64,000 bases of DNA from UBA2988 sp965237965 (GTDB lineage Bacteria > Gemmatimonadota > Gemmatimonadetes > Longimicrobiales > Gaopeijiaceae). The position numbers were made by a program, and so were the translations under genes. This document shows, one piece after another, positions 34,153 through 41,555 of this stretch. The DNA lies in assembly GCA_965237965.1 (NCBI GenBank), contig CBDEGT010000002.1, positions 124,001-188,000 on the forward strand, given 5' to 3'. Under the pieces are notes generated by a model. That model worked only from the letters and a program-made list of their open reading frames with translations. It made no database searches and was not told the DNA's origin. Position 1 is the stretch's first letter. Each line of letters opens with the position of its first letter.

Positions 34153-35033
34153 CGTATGAATTCGAACGACTGGGAGTAGCTTTCGACAGCGGTGCCGGTC
34201 TGTGCACGCTCAGAGCCACGGGAGACAAGCTCGGCATCGCGTGCGCCCGATTCGGAATCGCGCTGAACCTGCAATATCGGGCCCTCGCCGACGCCCGGGC
34301 AACCGCCCAACTCGCGGGCCAGTTCACCGCCCACATGCGGCGCGACGTCAGAGCCGCGACGGTCGGCTATATCGGTGATACTCCCAATCCACGAACGCTG
34401 CGGCGAGAAGCGACGGGGGCGGGAATGGGCGACCTGGCCCGCGTCGTCTCCCGCGCATACTACCCGTCTTCCGACGAAGCGCTGCTTCAGTACCTCGACG
34501 CGCTCGACTGGGTGCTCGATGATCGCCGTATCGATGAGCAGGAGCACGCCGAGCTCATCGAGTTGGCCGACAGCCTCAACATTGCTCCCGAGCAGCGCGC
34601 TCAAGCACACCGCTCGTATGTGGCGTCGATCATCGCCGCGGCAAGACGCGATGGCATCATCACCGAAGCGGAGCGGCGCCTCATCAAACAGGTCGCCGAT
34701 GCGCTTGACCTCGCCGATGTCACCATGCCCGAAGTCACAAGGGTTCCAACGGCCAGCAGCCTACGCCAAGGGATGCACGTCTGTTTCACAGGCGAGGCGA
34801 TGGTGAAGGGACAGTTGATTGGCAGGCAGGTGTTGGAACGACATGCCGCATGCGCCGGCCTGCAACCCGTGCGATCGGTCACCAAGAAGGGATGCGACCT
34901 TCTCGTCACGGCCGATCCTTCGACCCAGTCGGGGAAAGCGCGGAGGGCGCGCAGATACACCATCCCACTGATGGCCGTATCTGATTTTCTCGAACAGATC
35001 GGAGCTGACACCGCCGCCACGCCGCAGCGGTGA
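34149..35033 (+). pseudogene. DnaQ-like 3'-5' exonuclease with TerB-like and BRCT domains, 5' end lost
   Basis: First visible residues LTYEFERLGVAF...CTLRATGDKLGIACARFGI and YRALADARATAQLAGQ are the ExoII-ExoIII part of a DEDD exonuclease; the ExoI motif (DxE) is missing. The middle part (~110-195) has paired helices YLDALDWVLDDRRIDEQEHA and IIAAARRDGIITEAERRLIK like TerB-type domains. The C-terminus is a BRCT domain (GMHVCFTGEAMVKGQLIGRQ, GCDLLVTADPSTQSGKARRA). I know the Exo-TerB-BRCT arrangement from actinobacterial and related epsilon-like proteins. The junction with ahcY at 34149-34153 has no repeat. Confidence 0.75.
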
Positions 35034-35048
35034 AGCCGAACCGGTCTT

Positions 35049-35194
35049 GTGGACAAGAAGGCGGCGGACTGGAGAATCAGCGCGCGGCTTACCGCCGCTC
35101 TCGCGGAAGTGGGTGCTCTAGAGTTCGAGCGCGGCCGGATCTCGTTCAGCCGGGCCCCGTATGGAGACATGGTCTTCCTCCGTAACCCATCGCC
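35049..35194 (+). pseudogene. hypothetical protein, N-terminal 48 residues
   Basis: MDKKAADWRISARLTAALAE, VGALEFERGRISFSRAPYGD, MVFLRNPSPE, then the frame runs into an IS3 orfA. Protein-like composition; not recognised. The start is a GTG 16 bp after the exonuclease stop, so it may have been the next gene of an operon. Confidence 0.35.
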
Positions 35195-35546
35195 CGAAGC
35201 ATGCGTGCACTGCGGGAGGCAGAGGTCGGTCTGGCCCGCGGCAAATCCGTGAAGCTGATCAGCCGGGAGCTGGGCATCACCGAGCAGACGTACTACCGGT
35301 GGAGGCGGGAGTACGGCGGGATGAAGGTGAGCCAGGCACGGCGCCTGAAGGAGCGTGAGCGCGAGAACGGGCGCCTGAAGCGAGCAGTGGCGGACTTGAC
35401 ACTGGACAAGCTGATCCTGGAGGAAGCGGCCGAGGGAAACTTCTGAGCCCCGAGCGCCGACGACGTTGTGCGGTGCGTGTACGTCAGCAGCTCGGGGCGT
35501 CGGAGAGGAGAGCGTGCCGGGTGCTCGGGCAGCCACGCACGACCCA
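35195..35546 (+). mobile_element. IS3-type element (group I), copy 3, 5' half
   Basis: Contains orfA (35201-35446) lacking its first ~12 residues and the first ~30 residues of orfB (SPERRRRCAVRVRQQLGASE, RRACRVLGQPRTTQ), ending at 35546 in an integrase tail scrap (EWADYLDR). The other end of a group I element is at 38031-38504 in the same orientation. The upstream terminus is missing. Confidence 0.75.
35201..35446 (+). pseudogene. IS3-type transposase OrfA (group I), first residues lost
   Basis: Reads MRALREAEVGLARGKSVKLI, GITEQTYYRWRREYGGMKVS, leucine-zipper RERENGRLKRAVADLTLDKL, end EEAAEGNF. Compared with copy 2 it misses the first 12-14 residues, where it joins a hypothetical gene fragment. 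It may still be expressed from the ATG at 35201, but it has no complete OrfB partner. Confidence 0.75.
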
Positions 35547-35691
35547 GGAATGGGCAGACTATCTGGACCGGTGTGCAGTATCGTCCAGTTAAGTCCATAA
35601 ATGACTGTGATAACAGTAAGTTACGAGCATAGACTAGCAACGCACTCCGCTCACAACATCCATTGATATCCACTGCCATCCCCTATATTAT

Positions 35692-36500
35692 GTGGGGATG
35701 GTTACTGTAACGAACAAGGCCACTCCGCCGCGTAAAACCAAGCCCAAGGGCCGCCATCCAGACAAGGCCCTGTCGGCCGCCTTCGTGCGCACTGCCCCGC
35801 CTGGAAGACACGCGGACGGCAACGGTTTGTACCTCTTCGTCCAGCCGAGCGGAACCCGAAGCTGGATTCAGCGCCTGCTCATCCGCGGTCGGCGCCGCGA
35901 GCTCGGGCTCGGCAGCGTCGCGCTGGTCTCCCTCGCCGAGGCCCGGGAAAAGGCGCTGGCCAACCGCAAGCTGGCCCGCGAGGGCGGCGACCCGCTTGCC
36001 GAGAAGCGTCGTAGGCAGGGCGTACCGAGCTTCGCCGAAGCCACCGCGCGTGTGGTAGATACAGAAGCAAGCCGGCTGGCGAAATCGGGCGCACGGCCGC
36101 GAGTGGATCTTGACCTTCGAGCGGTACGCCTTCCCGCGCATCGGGAAGATGCCGGTCTCGGAGGTCACTAGCGCCGACGTGCTGGAGATCCTCGCTCCCA
36201 TCTGGCACGAGAAGGCGGACACCGCCCGGCGGTTGCGGCAGCGCATCCGCGCGGTGTTGGAGTGGGCGGTAGCGATGGAGTTCCGGATCGACAACCCCTG
36301 TGACCGGATCGACCCGGTCCTGGGTCCACAGCATAACGTTGTGCAGCACATGCGGGCCTTGCCGCATCGCGAGGTGGCCGCGGCCATCCGGACGGCGCGG
36401 GAATCGACGGTTCCGCTGGCCGTCCGGCTGGCATTCGAGTTCCTGGTACTGACGGCGGCACGATGGGGTGCGGTGCGGTGGGCCGAGTGGGCAGAAGCCG
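35692..36500 (+). pseudogene. P4-type integrase, frameshifted and lacking its catalytic C-terminus
   Basis: First frame from 35692: KALSAAFVRTAPPGRHADGN, GLYLFVQPSGTRSWIQRLLI, LGLGSVALVSLAEAREKALA, PSFAEATARVVD (arm-binding domain). Near 36080-36105 the frame shifts; the second part (to ~36500) reads TFERYAFPRIGKMPVSEVTS, ADVLEILAPIWHEKADTARR, RALPHREVAAAIRTARESTV and LVLTAARWGAVRWAEWAEAD with the first catalytic Arg. The remaining catalytic residues are missing; scraps of such ends lie at 30905-31050, 31561-31614 and 35547-35570. Its upstream region (35580-35690) is relatively A/T-rich. Confidence 0.82.
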
Positions 36501-36582
36501 ACAGGTTCACATCTGCTTGGGGTAATTGAACTTACGGACGTACCCAACCGGGTTCCCGCCGATTGATTCCCGCTGATTGGTC

Positions 36583-37746
36583 TCAGGCGCGAACTCTGCG
36601 ACGGCTCTCCAGAGCCTTCCTGAGCTGTGCCTCATCGGCCCGCTGGTAGCAGTGCAGCACCGTCTTGGCCTCCTTCCAACCGCCGAGTTCGCAGAGCACT
36701 TTGAGCGGCTGGTCCATGAGGTCGGAAGCGAACTTCCGCCTTAGGGAGTGCCAGCCGCGGCCACGCTTGGATTCCAGCCCTTCGAGCGCTACGGCCTTCT
36801 CCCACCAGCGCTGCGTCCATGAACAGCTCACGCACCTCGAGCGATCCCAAGGCGAGGGCAGCACGGGCGCGTCCCCGATACCGGGATTCCTCTTTCGCGC
36901 CTCCTCCAAGGCGGCGAGCGCCTCGGCGGTCACCGGCGTCCGGTGCTCGTAGCCCGACTTGTCGTGCTCTGCGCGCCACCGCACCACTCCGCATTCAAGG
37001 TCGATGTCCGACCATCGAAGCTGACGGATGGCGCCGATGCGGTGTCCTGTCTCGTGTGCGAGGACCAGAGCAACGTGAAAGCGCCAGTCCATCCCCAGAG
37101 ACACGTGAAGCAGGACCCGGTATTCTTCCTCGGTAAGCATCACCCGTGTCGGGTTCTTCTCCGTGGGCGTCTTCAGGCCCTTGAGCGGGTTCGAGCCGAG
37201 GAGCAGTTCGCCCCGCTCGTCCCTCGACTTCACGGCCCAGTTGAGGACCGCGAGCAGGAACTTCAAGTCGCGTTCGATCATCCGGTCGGACACGGGTTTG
37301 CCGCTCGGGCCAACCCTGCCCGCCCGGCGCTCCCGGATGAACCGGTCCCAGTCGCGCTGGGAGAGCGTTGCGGGCTTCCGGTCCCTGCCGAAGCACCCGA
37401 GGAACATCCTCGTCGCGGCCCTGTCGTGCAGCCGCGACCGCCCACGCTTGGTGGGCGTCACCTCTTCACCGTAGATGTCAAAAAGCGTCTCCAGGGTGAG
37501 CGGCTCGGACTCGGCTTCGGCCTTGCCCTCGAGCTCCGGCCCGAGGTAGCCAGCGGCGAACTCGTCCGCCTGCCGCTTCGCCCGTCTCCAGTCGCGGTGC
37601 TTCAGCGACCTTGTGAGCCTGCGCCCGTTCTCGCGCCACTCGATCTGGAACAGGCCGGTCTTGGGATCGGGAAAGACCCGTACCCGGTTCCGGCCCCATT
37701 CGCCGGCGCCGTAGCTGCGCCGGATAGGTTTCGTGCGTGCCATCAT
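36583..37746 (-). CDS. tyrosine recombinase (phage/XerC-like integrase), complete
   Basis: 387 residues from ATG 37746 (ATGATG; AGAGAGG five bases upstream). N-terminal AP2-like/arm part (YGAGEWGRNRVRVFPDPKTG, LFQIEWRENGRRLTRSLKHR), core-binding domain (~80-190, DRFIRERRAGRVGPSGKPVS) and catalytic domain with Arg in HETGHRIGAIRQLRWSDIDL, His-x-x-Arg in GWHSLRRKFASDLMD, Trp/His position in LGGWKEAKTVLHCYQ and Tyr in the same motif. It differs from the P4-type enzymes of the window and points the opposite way from the broken integrase beside it. Confidence 0.88.
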   Translation of the reverse strand: MMARTKPIRRSYGAGEWGRNRVRVFPDPKTGLFQIEWRENGRRLTRSLKHRDWRRAKRQADEFAAGYLGPELEGKAEAESEPLTLETLFDIYGEEVTPTKRGRSRLHDRAATRMFLGCFGRDRKPATLSQRDWDRFIRERRAGRVGPSGKPVSDRMIERDLKFLLAVLNWAVKSRDERGELLLGSNPLKGLKTPTEKNPTRVMLTEEEYRVLLHVSLGMDWRFHVALVLAHETGHRIGAIRQLRWSDIDLECGVVRWRAEHDKSGYEHRTPVTAEALAALEEARKRNPGIGDAPVLPSPWDRSRCVSCSWTQRWWEKAVALEGLESKRGRGWHSLRRKFASDLMDQPLKVLCELGGWKEAKTVLHCYQRADEAQLRKALESRRRVRA

Positions 37747-38030
37747 TCGATTCCTCTCTCGATGATGGACTGCACGATCTGCGCGAAAGAAAGTTCGCGC
37801 GGACGGGGGTTCTCCGCCAGTCGCGGCCTCGGCTGGTGCTTGTGCCTTCGATGGCAGGTCCGTGCAGGCGATCTGTTGATCCGTCGCGGTCGCCCGTGTT
37901 GGGGAAAGCGTTCCGGTTCTCAAGTCCCGAGTCACCGTCGAGGGCATTGGCAAGCATGGCGTTGCGAGCGGCTCCCCGAAACGGATCTTGAACACGGATT
38001 CGGCCGGGTCCGGGGCCGTACCGCAGGTGC
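37747..38030. other. region upstream of the integrase, no gene recognised
   Basis: Contains the hairpin GCGCGAAAGAAAGTTCGCGC (about 37776-37795), near the position of an integrase operator or attachment site. Both strands show only Arg/Ser/Pro-rich frames. Confidence 0.4.
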
Positions 38031-38504
38031 CCATCCGTGCCTGGCGATCGTGGTGGCTCGCAAGATCCGCTCGCACGACGTGCTCGAGGTGCTGGCCGAT
38101 CTGTTCGTCCGACACGGGCCTCCCGAGTATCTGAGGTTGGACAACGGACCGGAGTTCACCGCGAAGCTCGTGCGGCGGTGGTTGGGGCGCGTGGGCGTCG
38201 AGACGCTCTTTATCGAGCCGGGCAGCCCGTGGGAGAACGGCTACAACGAGAGCTTCAACGGCAAGCTCAGGGACGAGCTGTTGAACGGGGAGATCTGCTA
38301 CTCGTTGGCGCAGGCGGCCGTGCTGGTCGAGCAATGGAGGCGCGAGTACAATACCGTCCGACCCCACAGCGCCTGCGGCGGCTTTCCCCCGGCCCCTGAG
38401 GCGATTAAGCCGTCGCCCTGGTTCCTGAGGATGCCCGTCCTTCACGGCCCTCCACAGGTGCTGGGACTAACATAGCATGTGGTACCGCTCTTGGGGGCAG
38501 GTCA
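38031..38504 (+). mobile_element. IS3-type element (group I), copy 3, 3' half
   Basis: Holds the C-terminal 145 residues of orfB (38037-38475): CLAIVVARKIRSHDVLEVLA, YLRLDNGPEFTAKLVRRWLG (D2), GYNESFNGKLRDELLNGEIC (E), PWFLRMPVLHGPPQVLGLT. The end CTCTTGGGGGCAGGTCA at 38488-38504 is the terminus. About 160 residues of orfB between the halves are missing, so this is not a clean insertion into one element. Confidence 0.8.
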
Positions 38505-38677
38505 CCGGCGGGTCGACCACGCTGGATGGCCACACCGATCGCCCCATGGCCATCCTGCGCGAGGTCCCGACCGAGGCGCTGGCCCAGCCGGATGCGGCCG
38601 CCGCGCTGTCGCCGGAGCCGGGGCTCGTGGTGTTGACGAGCCGTGGGATTCCGGAGGTCGGCGCATGGAGGCGATAG
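38505..38677 (+). pseudogene. C-terminal scrap of an unidentified gene
   Basis: In-frame reading GGSTTLDGHTDRPMAILREV, PTEALAQPDAAAALSPEPGL, VVLTSRGIPEVGAWRR and a stop. It follows the IS3 terminus directly, so the upstream part is lost. Not recognised. Confidence 0.3.
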
Positions 38678-38885
38678 GAGGCTGCAAGGAGAAATCGAAC
38701 ATGAACCCGCCCCTCCAGGGCGTGCACGCCCTGGCCTCATTGAAGCGCCCGAACACGACCGGCCGCGCGAAGGACGTCCACCCATCCAGGGGGGTGCACT
38801 GGCCGAGCCCCCGCCAGGGACCCCTGTGTCTGATGTGCACTCCGCCAAACGGCACCGAGCGGTGCCCAAAGATCCGCCTCCAGAT
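38678..38885. other. unassigned region between two gene scraps
   Basis: GGGCGTGCACGCCC palindrome at about 38718-38731. A minus-strand frame (RRIFGHRSVPFGGVHIRHRG) continues from the beta-sandwich fragment but is of doubtful reality. Confidence 0.25.
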
Positions 38886-39136
38886 AGCCTTCACGACCGC
38901 CCCGCCCGACACCTCGAACGCCTCATGGCGCAGCACCCGGTAGCCGACGTCCGGATCCTCGCTGAACCGCAGCCGGAAAGTGAACGAGCTCTCCCCGTCG
39001 TGCGCGCCCGGCATGCCCTCGAAGCTCGCCGGCAGCGGCGGCGTGAAGGTCTCGTCCTCCTCGTCCGCCGAGTCGTCCGTCGTCGGCACGCTCACCGTCT
39101 TCGACGTTTCGTTCGCCGCGAACGTCAGCAATGTTC
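38886..39136 (-). pseudogene. Calx-beta-like surface protein, internal fragment
   Basis: Reads LTFAANETSKTVSVPTTDDS, ADEEDETFTPPLPASFEGMP, GAHDGESSFTFRLRFSEDPD, VGYRVLRHEAFEVSGGAV. The first part is the end of a Calx-beta-like repeat (DDxxDEEDETF). The second resembles the HDGxxxFTFxLxFSE...YxxLRxxAFxVxGG repeat common in large secreted proteins of marine bacteria. Both ends are broken; upstream is a protease fragment. Confidence 0.6.
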
Positions 39137-39403
39137 GCATGTCACAATCCACATCTGCGCCCAGTAGTAGACTGCTCCGGTCTTCGGATCTGGATCGGAC
39201 CTGCCCGCCGCGAACTCCATCGGCGTGTACGCATAGATGAAGCCCGTCCCTCTGACATCGAAGTCTACCAGGCTCCCATCATAGAAGAGCTGACCACTCG
39301 GGCGGGTCGGCGGATCCGGCAGGGTGCCGATTGCGACAACGGATTGCCTGATCTCCCGCAAGGGATCCTCGGGCGTTCGACCAGCGGCTCCTCTATTCGT
39401 CAT
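39125..39403 (-). pseudogene. trypsin-like serine protease, N-terminal fragment ending at the catalytic His
   Basis: ATG 39403 lies inside the end of the Doc toxin gene. Reads MTNRGAAGRTPEDPLREIRQ, SVVAIGTLPDPPTRPSGQLF, RGTGFIYAYTPMEFAAGRSD, YYWAQMWIVTCEHC and stop. GTGF and WIVTCEHC correspond to the GTGFxx...VTAxHC region of trypsin-like proteases, with the catalytic His. The stop is made by the joint to a Calx-beta fragment. No signal peptide. The overlap suggests it belonged to the toxin-antitoxin operon. Confidence 0.55.
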
Positions 39404-39824
39404 CCGCCGACTCGGTTCGCCGAGCGGAGGCATCCGGTTCGGCGCCGGTGACCGGCTCCAATCGTCCTTTGAACCACGTCGCAAGTTCTTCGTAGTCCAA
39501 CTCTCCACGGGCCACAGCGATCATGACGTCTGCCAGAACCAGATCCTCCACCGCCAACCGATACCCGCTTCTGACTGCCAGCAATTCCACGAGGTAGACA
39601 GCCGTGCGCTTGTTGCCGTCCACAAAGCCGTGATTGGAAACGATGGCGTGGACCAAAGCCGCCGCCTTCTCGTGGATGCGCCGATGGTAGCCGTGATAGG
39701 GGCGGGCGATAGCGGATTCGATGTCCGAACGGTTGAGGATTCCCGGGGCGCCACCATCCAACAGCGCTTCGTCATGGGCGCGGATTGCGTCGGCCCAGGT
39801 GATTTGGTAGTGGCGGTCAGCGAT
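39393..39824 (-). CDS. doc: Doc/Fic-type toxin (death-on-curing family), start codon unclear
   Basis: Fic-fold protein with core motif NHGFVDGNKRTAVYL (HxFxxGNKR; Doc-type Lys in place of Gly-Arg), the N-terminal helix part ILNRSDIESAIARPYHGYHR and IHEKAAALVHAI, and C-terminal LAVEDLVLADVMIAVARGEL. Doc enzymes phosphorylate EF-Tu. The homologous region extends upstream of the first TTG (39761) through YQITWADAIRAHDEALLDGG, but the open frame (to 39836) offers no ATG, GTG or TTG there. An ATC at 39824 overlaps the antitoxin stop (39817-39819) and would fit translational coupling. Otherwise the start has been mutated. Confidence 0.75.
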   Translation of the reverse strand: MADRHYQITWADAIRAHDEALLDGGAPGILNRSDIESAIARPYHGYHRRIHEKAAALVHAIVSNHGFVDGNKRTAVYLVELLAVRSGYRLAVEDLVLADVMIAVARGELDYEELATWFKGRLEPVTGAEPDASARRTESADDE

Positions 39825-40005
39825 TGGCCAAGACCTTCATGGCCGCCCGCCGCCGAACCGAGACCTCTTTGATGATTGCCTCAGACTTCCTGGACACAGG
39901 GCGTGCCACATGATGAGACGTGCCGTGATCCATAGCAGAGCGGCCCTTGTGCGGTCCGCCGGTCACAGGGCCAGCCGACTTCGGCCCCGTGTTCTCTCTG
40001 GTCAT
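39817..40005 (-). CDS. antitoxin of the Doc/Fic system (62 aa)
   Basis: ATG 40005 with AAGGAGGAAACC directly upstream, the best ribosome-binding site in the region. Sequence: MTRENTGPKSAGPVTGGPHK, GRSAMDHGTSHHVARPVSRK, SEAIIKEVSVRRRAAMKVLANR. The C-terminal helix KSEAIIKEVSVRRRAAMKVL resembles the short toxin-neutralising tails encoded before Doc-type toxins; no Phd DNA-binding domain is evident, so how the operon is repressed is unclear. Confidence 0.65.
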   Translation of the reverse strand: MTRENTGPKSAGPVTGGPHKGRSAMDHGTSHHVARPVSRKSEAIIKEVSVRRRAAMKVLANR

Positions 40006-40089
40006 GGTTTCCTCCTTGGCTGAGGCATTACGCTAGTCCCTTCTTCTAGAGCAGACAACTTCTCGCCCCCCCGCTTAGGAGGCTGGCCC

Positions 40090-40290
40090 ATGACCGACAG
40101 GAAAGTTTTCCGCTCTGCCATCGCCTTCACCGCCGTGCTCGTGGTCGCCTTCGCCTGTAATGCGCCGTCACTGGCGGCCCAACAGGGGCTCGGCGTCAAC
40201 AGGGATTCATTCCTTTCCTTGCTGGCGAAGGTCGACGTATCGTTGGAGTGGGAGGAAGCCCCGCTTGACCAGCAAACTGAGTTGCTGATT
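40090..40290 (+). pseudogene. secreted hypothetical protein, N-terminal ~65 residues
   Basis: TAGGAGGCTGGCCC precedes ATG 40090. Signal peptide MTDRKVFRSAIAFTAVLVVA...FACNAPSLAAQ, then GVNRDSFLSLLAKVDVSLEW and EEAPLDQQTELL. After ~40290 the frame becomes Arg/Pro-rich and overlaps a minus-strand reading, so the gene is cut there. Not recognised. Confidence 0.5.
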
Positions 40291-40607
40291 ACGTGTTTGA
40301 GCCGTGGCGGAACGGCGGGCCGTCGACCGAGAATAACGTGGCACAGGCCCTCAACTCTCCCACCACACCGGCGCCCCCGTTATCCTCGCCCTCCGTTGCC
40401 GGGTCTCAACAACCAGGCCCTCAGGGGTCGAGTGAACCCTCCGGATCGGGTTGTTTGCGAGGACCGCACCGACGAGATCCCCTTGCTCGGTGAACCATCG
40501 AAATCGCTTCTTTTCCAAAAGGCCAAAACCTGTCTGCCCGAGTACGAATCCCTTCGGCCTCCCAAGTCTCCTCGCTCTGGACCTGCTGGTACGCGGCGCG
40601 ATCCACT
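40291..40607 (-). pseudogene. remains of a minus-strand gene downstream of the nurA-like fragment
   Basis: ATG at 40642 overlaps the nurA-like frame: SGLDLQSLAPEVDRAAYQQV, QSEETWEAEGIRTRADRFWP; after a frameshift near 40510 FRWFTEQGDLVGAVLANNPI, RRVHSTPEGLVVETRQRR. Protein-like but unrecognised. Confidence 0.3.
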
Positions 40608-41105
40608 TCAGGAGCCAGGCTCTGTAGGTCGAGTCCGCTCATAATCGCGCGCCGCAGTCACCTCCATGGCCCTCATGTCGAGCTGCAAGGCTCCAAAGAG
40701 GCTCTCCAGGTCATCATCCTTCACGGTGCGCGGTGAATAGGAACCCGCATCCGTTTCAAACTCACCCGGTCCGGCTCGAGATATGATCCTTCGAGCAACC
40801 TCGGCGGAGATGACCTGGGCTGACTCCCCACATCGAGTGACGCCGGCCGCGAAGGAGGCACAGAATCCGGGATGCACGGGACCGTCTTCAGGAGTAATCC
40901 ACACTCGCGCATCGATCCGTCGCACCCCATCGACGAAGTATATGGCTGTCGGCCTTAAGGCGTCGTCGGCTGGATCGATGGGACCCCACTCGCCCACGGA
41001 GCGCTCGACTTCAGCATCGACCAGAGTTTCTGAGGGAGGACCCAGTACGTCGATATCCAAGGGTGAGCCGTATTCAGGAGCCCATGTTTCAACCGCAATC
41101 TTCAT
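40608..41105 (-). pseudogene. nurA: NurA-like nuclease, N-terminal part
   Basis: 165 residues: MKIAVETWAPEYGSPLDIDV...LRPTAIYFVDGVRRIDARVW...HPGFCASFAAGVTRCGESAQ...LFGALQLDMRAMEVTAARDY. The VDGVRRIDARVW motif carries the first acidic residue of NurA-type nucleases as found beside sbcC/herA in several bacteria. Full proteins have 350-400 residues; here the frame ends after the region before the second nuclease motif. It starts 7 bp after the sbcC stop, so it was co-transcribed with it. Confidence 0.55.
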
Positions 41106-41111
41106 CGACTG

Positions 41112-41550
41112 CTAGGCCACGGTTTTGGTAACCGTCGACACATTCCCCTGCTTGCTCAGCTCGAACCGGACGGGAATACGCTCGGCCAGCTCGCGGACAT
41201 GCGTGATGATGCCCACCATCCTCCCCTTGGCACCGAGCTCCTCGATTGTCGTCGCTACCTGATCCAGGGTTTCTGGATCCAGAGTTCCGAACCCTTCGTC
41301 CAGAAAAAGCGACTCGAGCCGAGATGCTCCCTTGGCACCCAGTTCGGCCACCTGCTCCGACAGCGAAAGCGCCAACGCAAGGGAGGCAAGGAAGGTCTCA
41401 CCTCCCGAGAGCGACTTGGCCATCCGAGTCTCACCAGCGTTGAGATGATCGATGACCTCGAACTGGTTCTTCGAATCCACCTTTAGCGAATAGGCTCCAG
41501 ACGACAGTTCCTGCAGCGTGGAGCTGGCACCACGCACAAGCGTTCGAAGT
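41112..41550 (-). pseudogene. sbcC: SbcC/Rad50-like ATPase, C-terminal ~140 residues
   Basis: SSTLQELSSGAYSLKVDSKN, MAKSLSGGETFLASLALALS (ABC signature), ARLESLFLDEGFGTLDPETL-like SRLESLFLDEGFGTLD (Walker B and D-loop), GRMVGIITHVRELAERIPVR, end STVTKTVA. The Walker A half and coiled coil are lost at ~41550, where a Ser/Thr kinase gene comes in. Together with NurA it would process DNA ends; both are broken. Confidence 0.88.
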
Positions 41551-41555
41551 GCTCA

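Noticed and set aside
36943..38030. Plus-strand frame in continuity with the IS3 orfB end
   Set aside because: Antisense to the complete XerC-like integrase; only 38031-38475 carries transposase motifs.
40293..40493. Plus-strand continuation of the secreted protein at 40090
   Set aside because: Pro/Ser-rich and overlapping a more protein-like minus-strand reading; the real gene seems to end near 40290.
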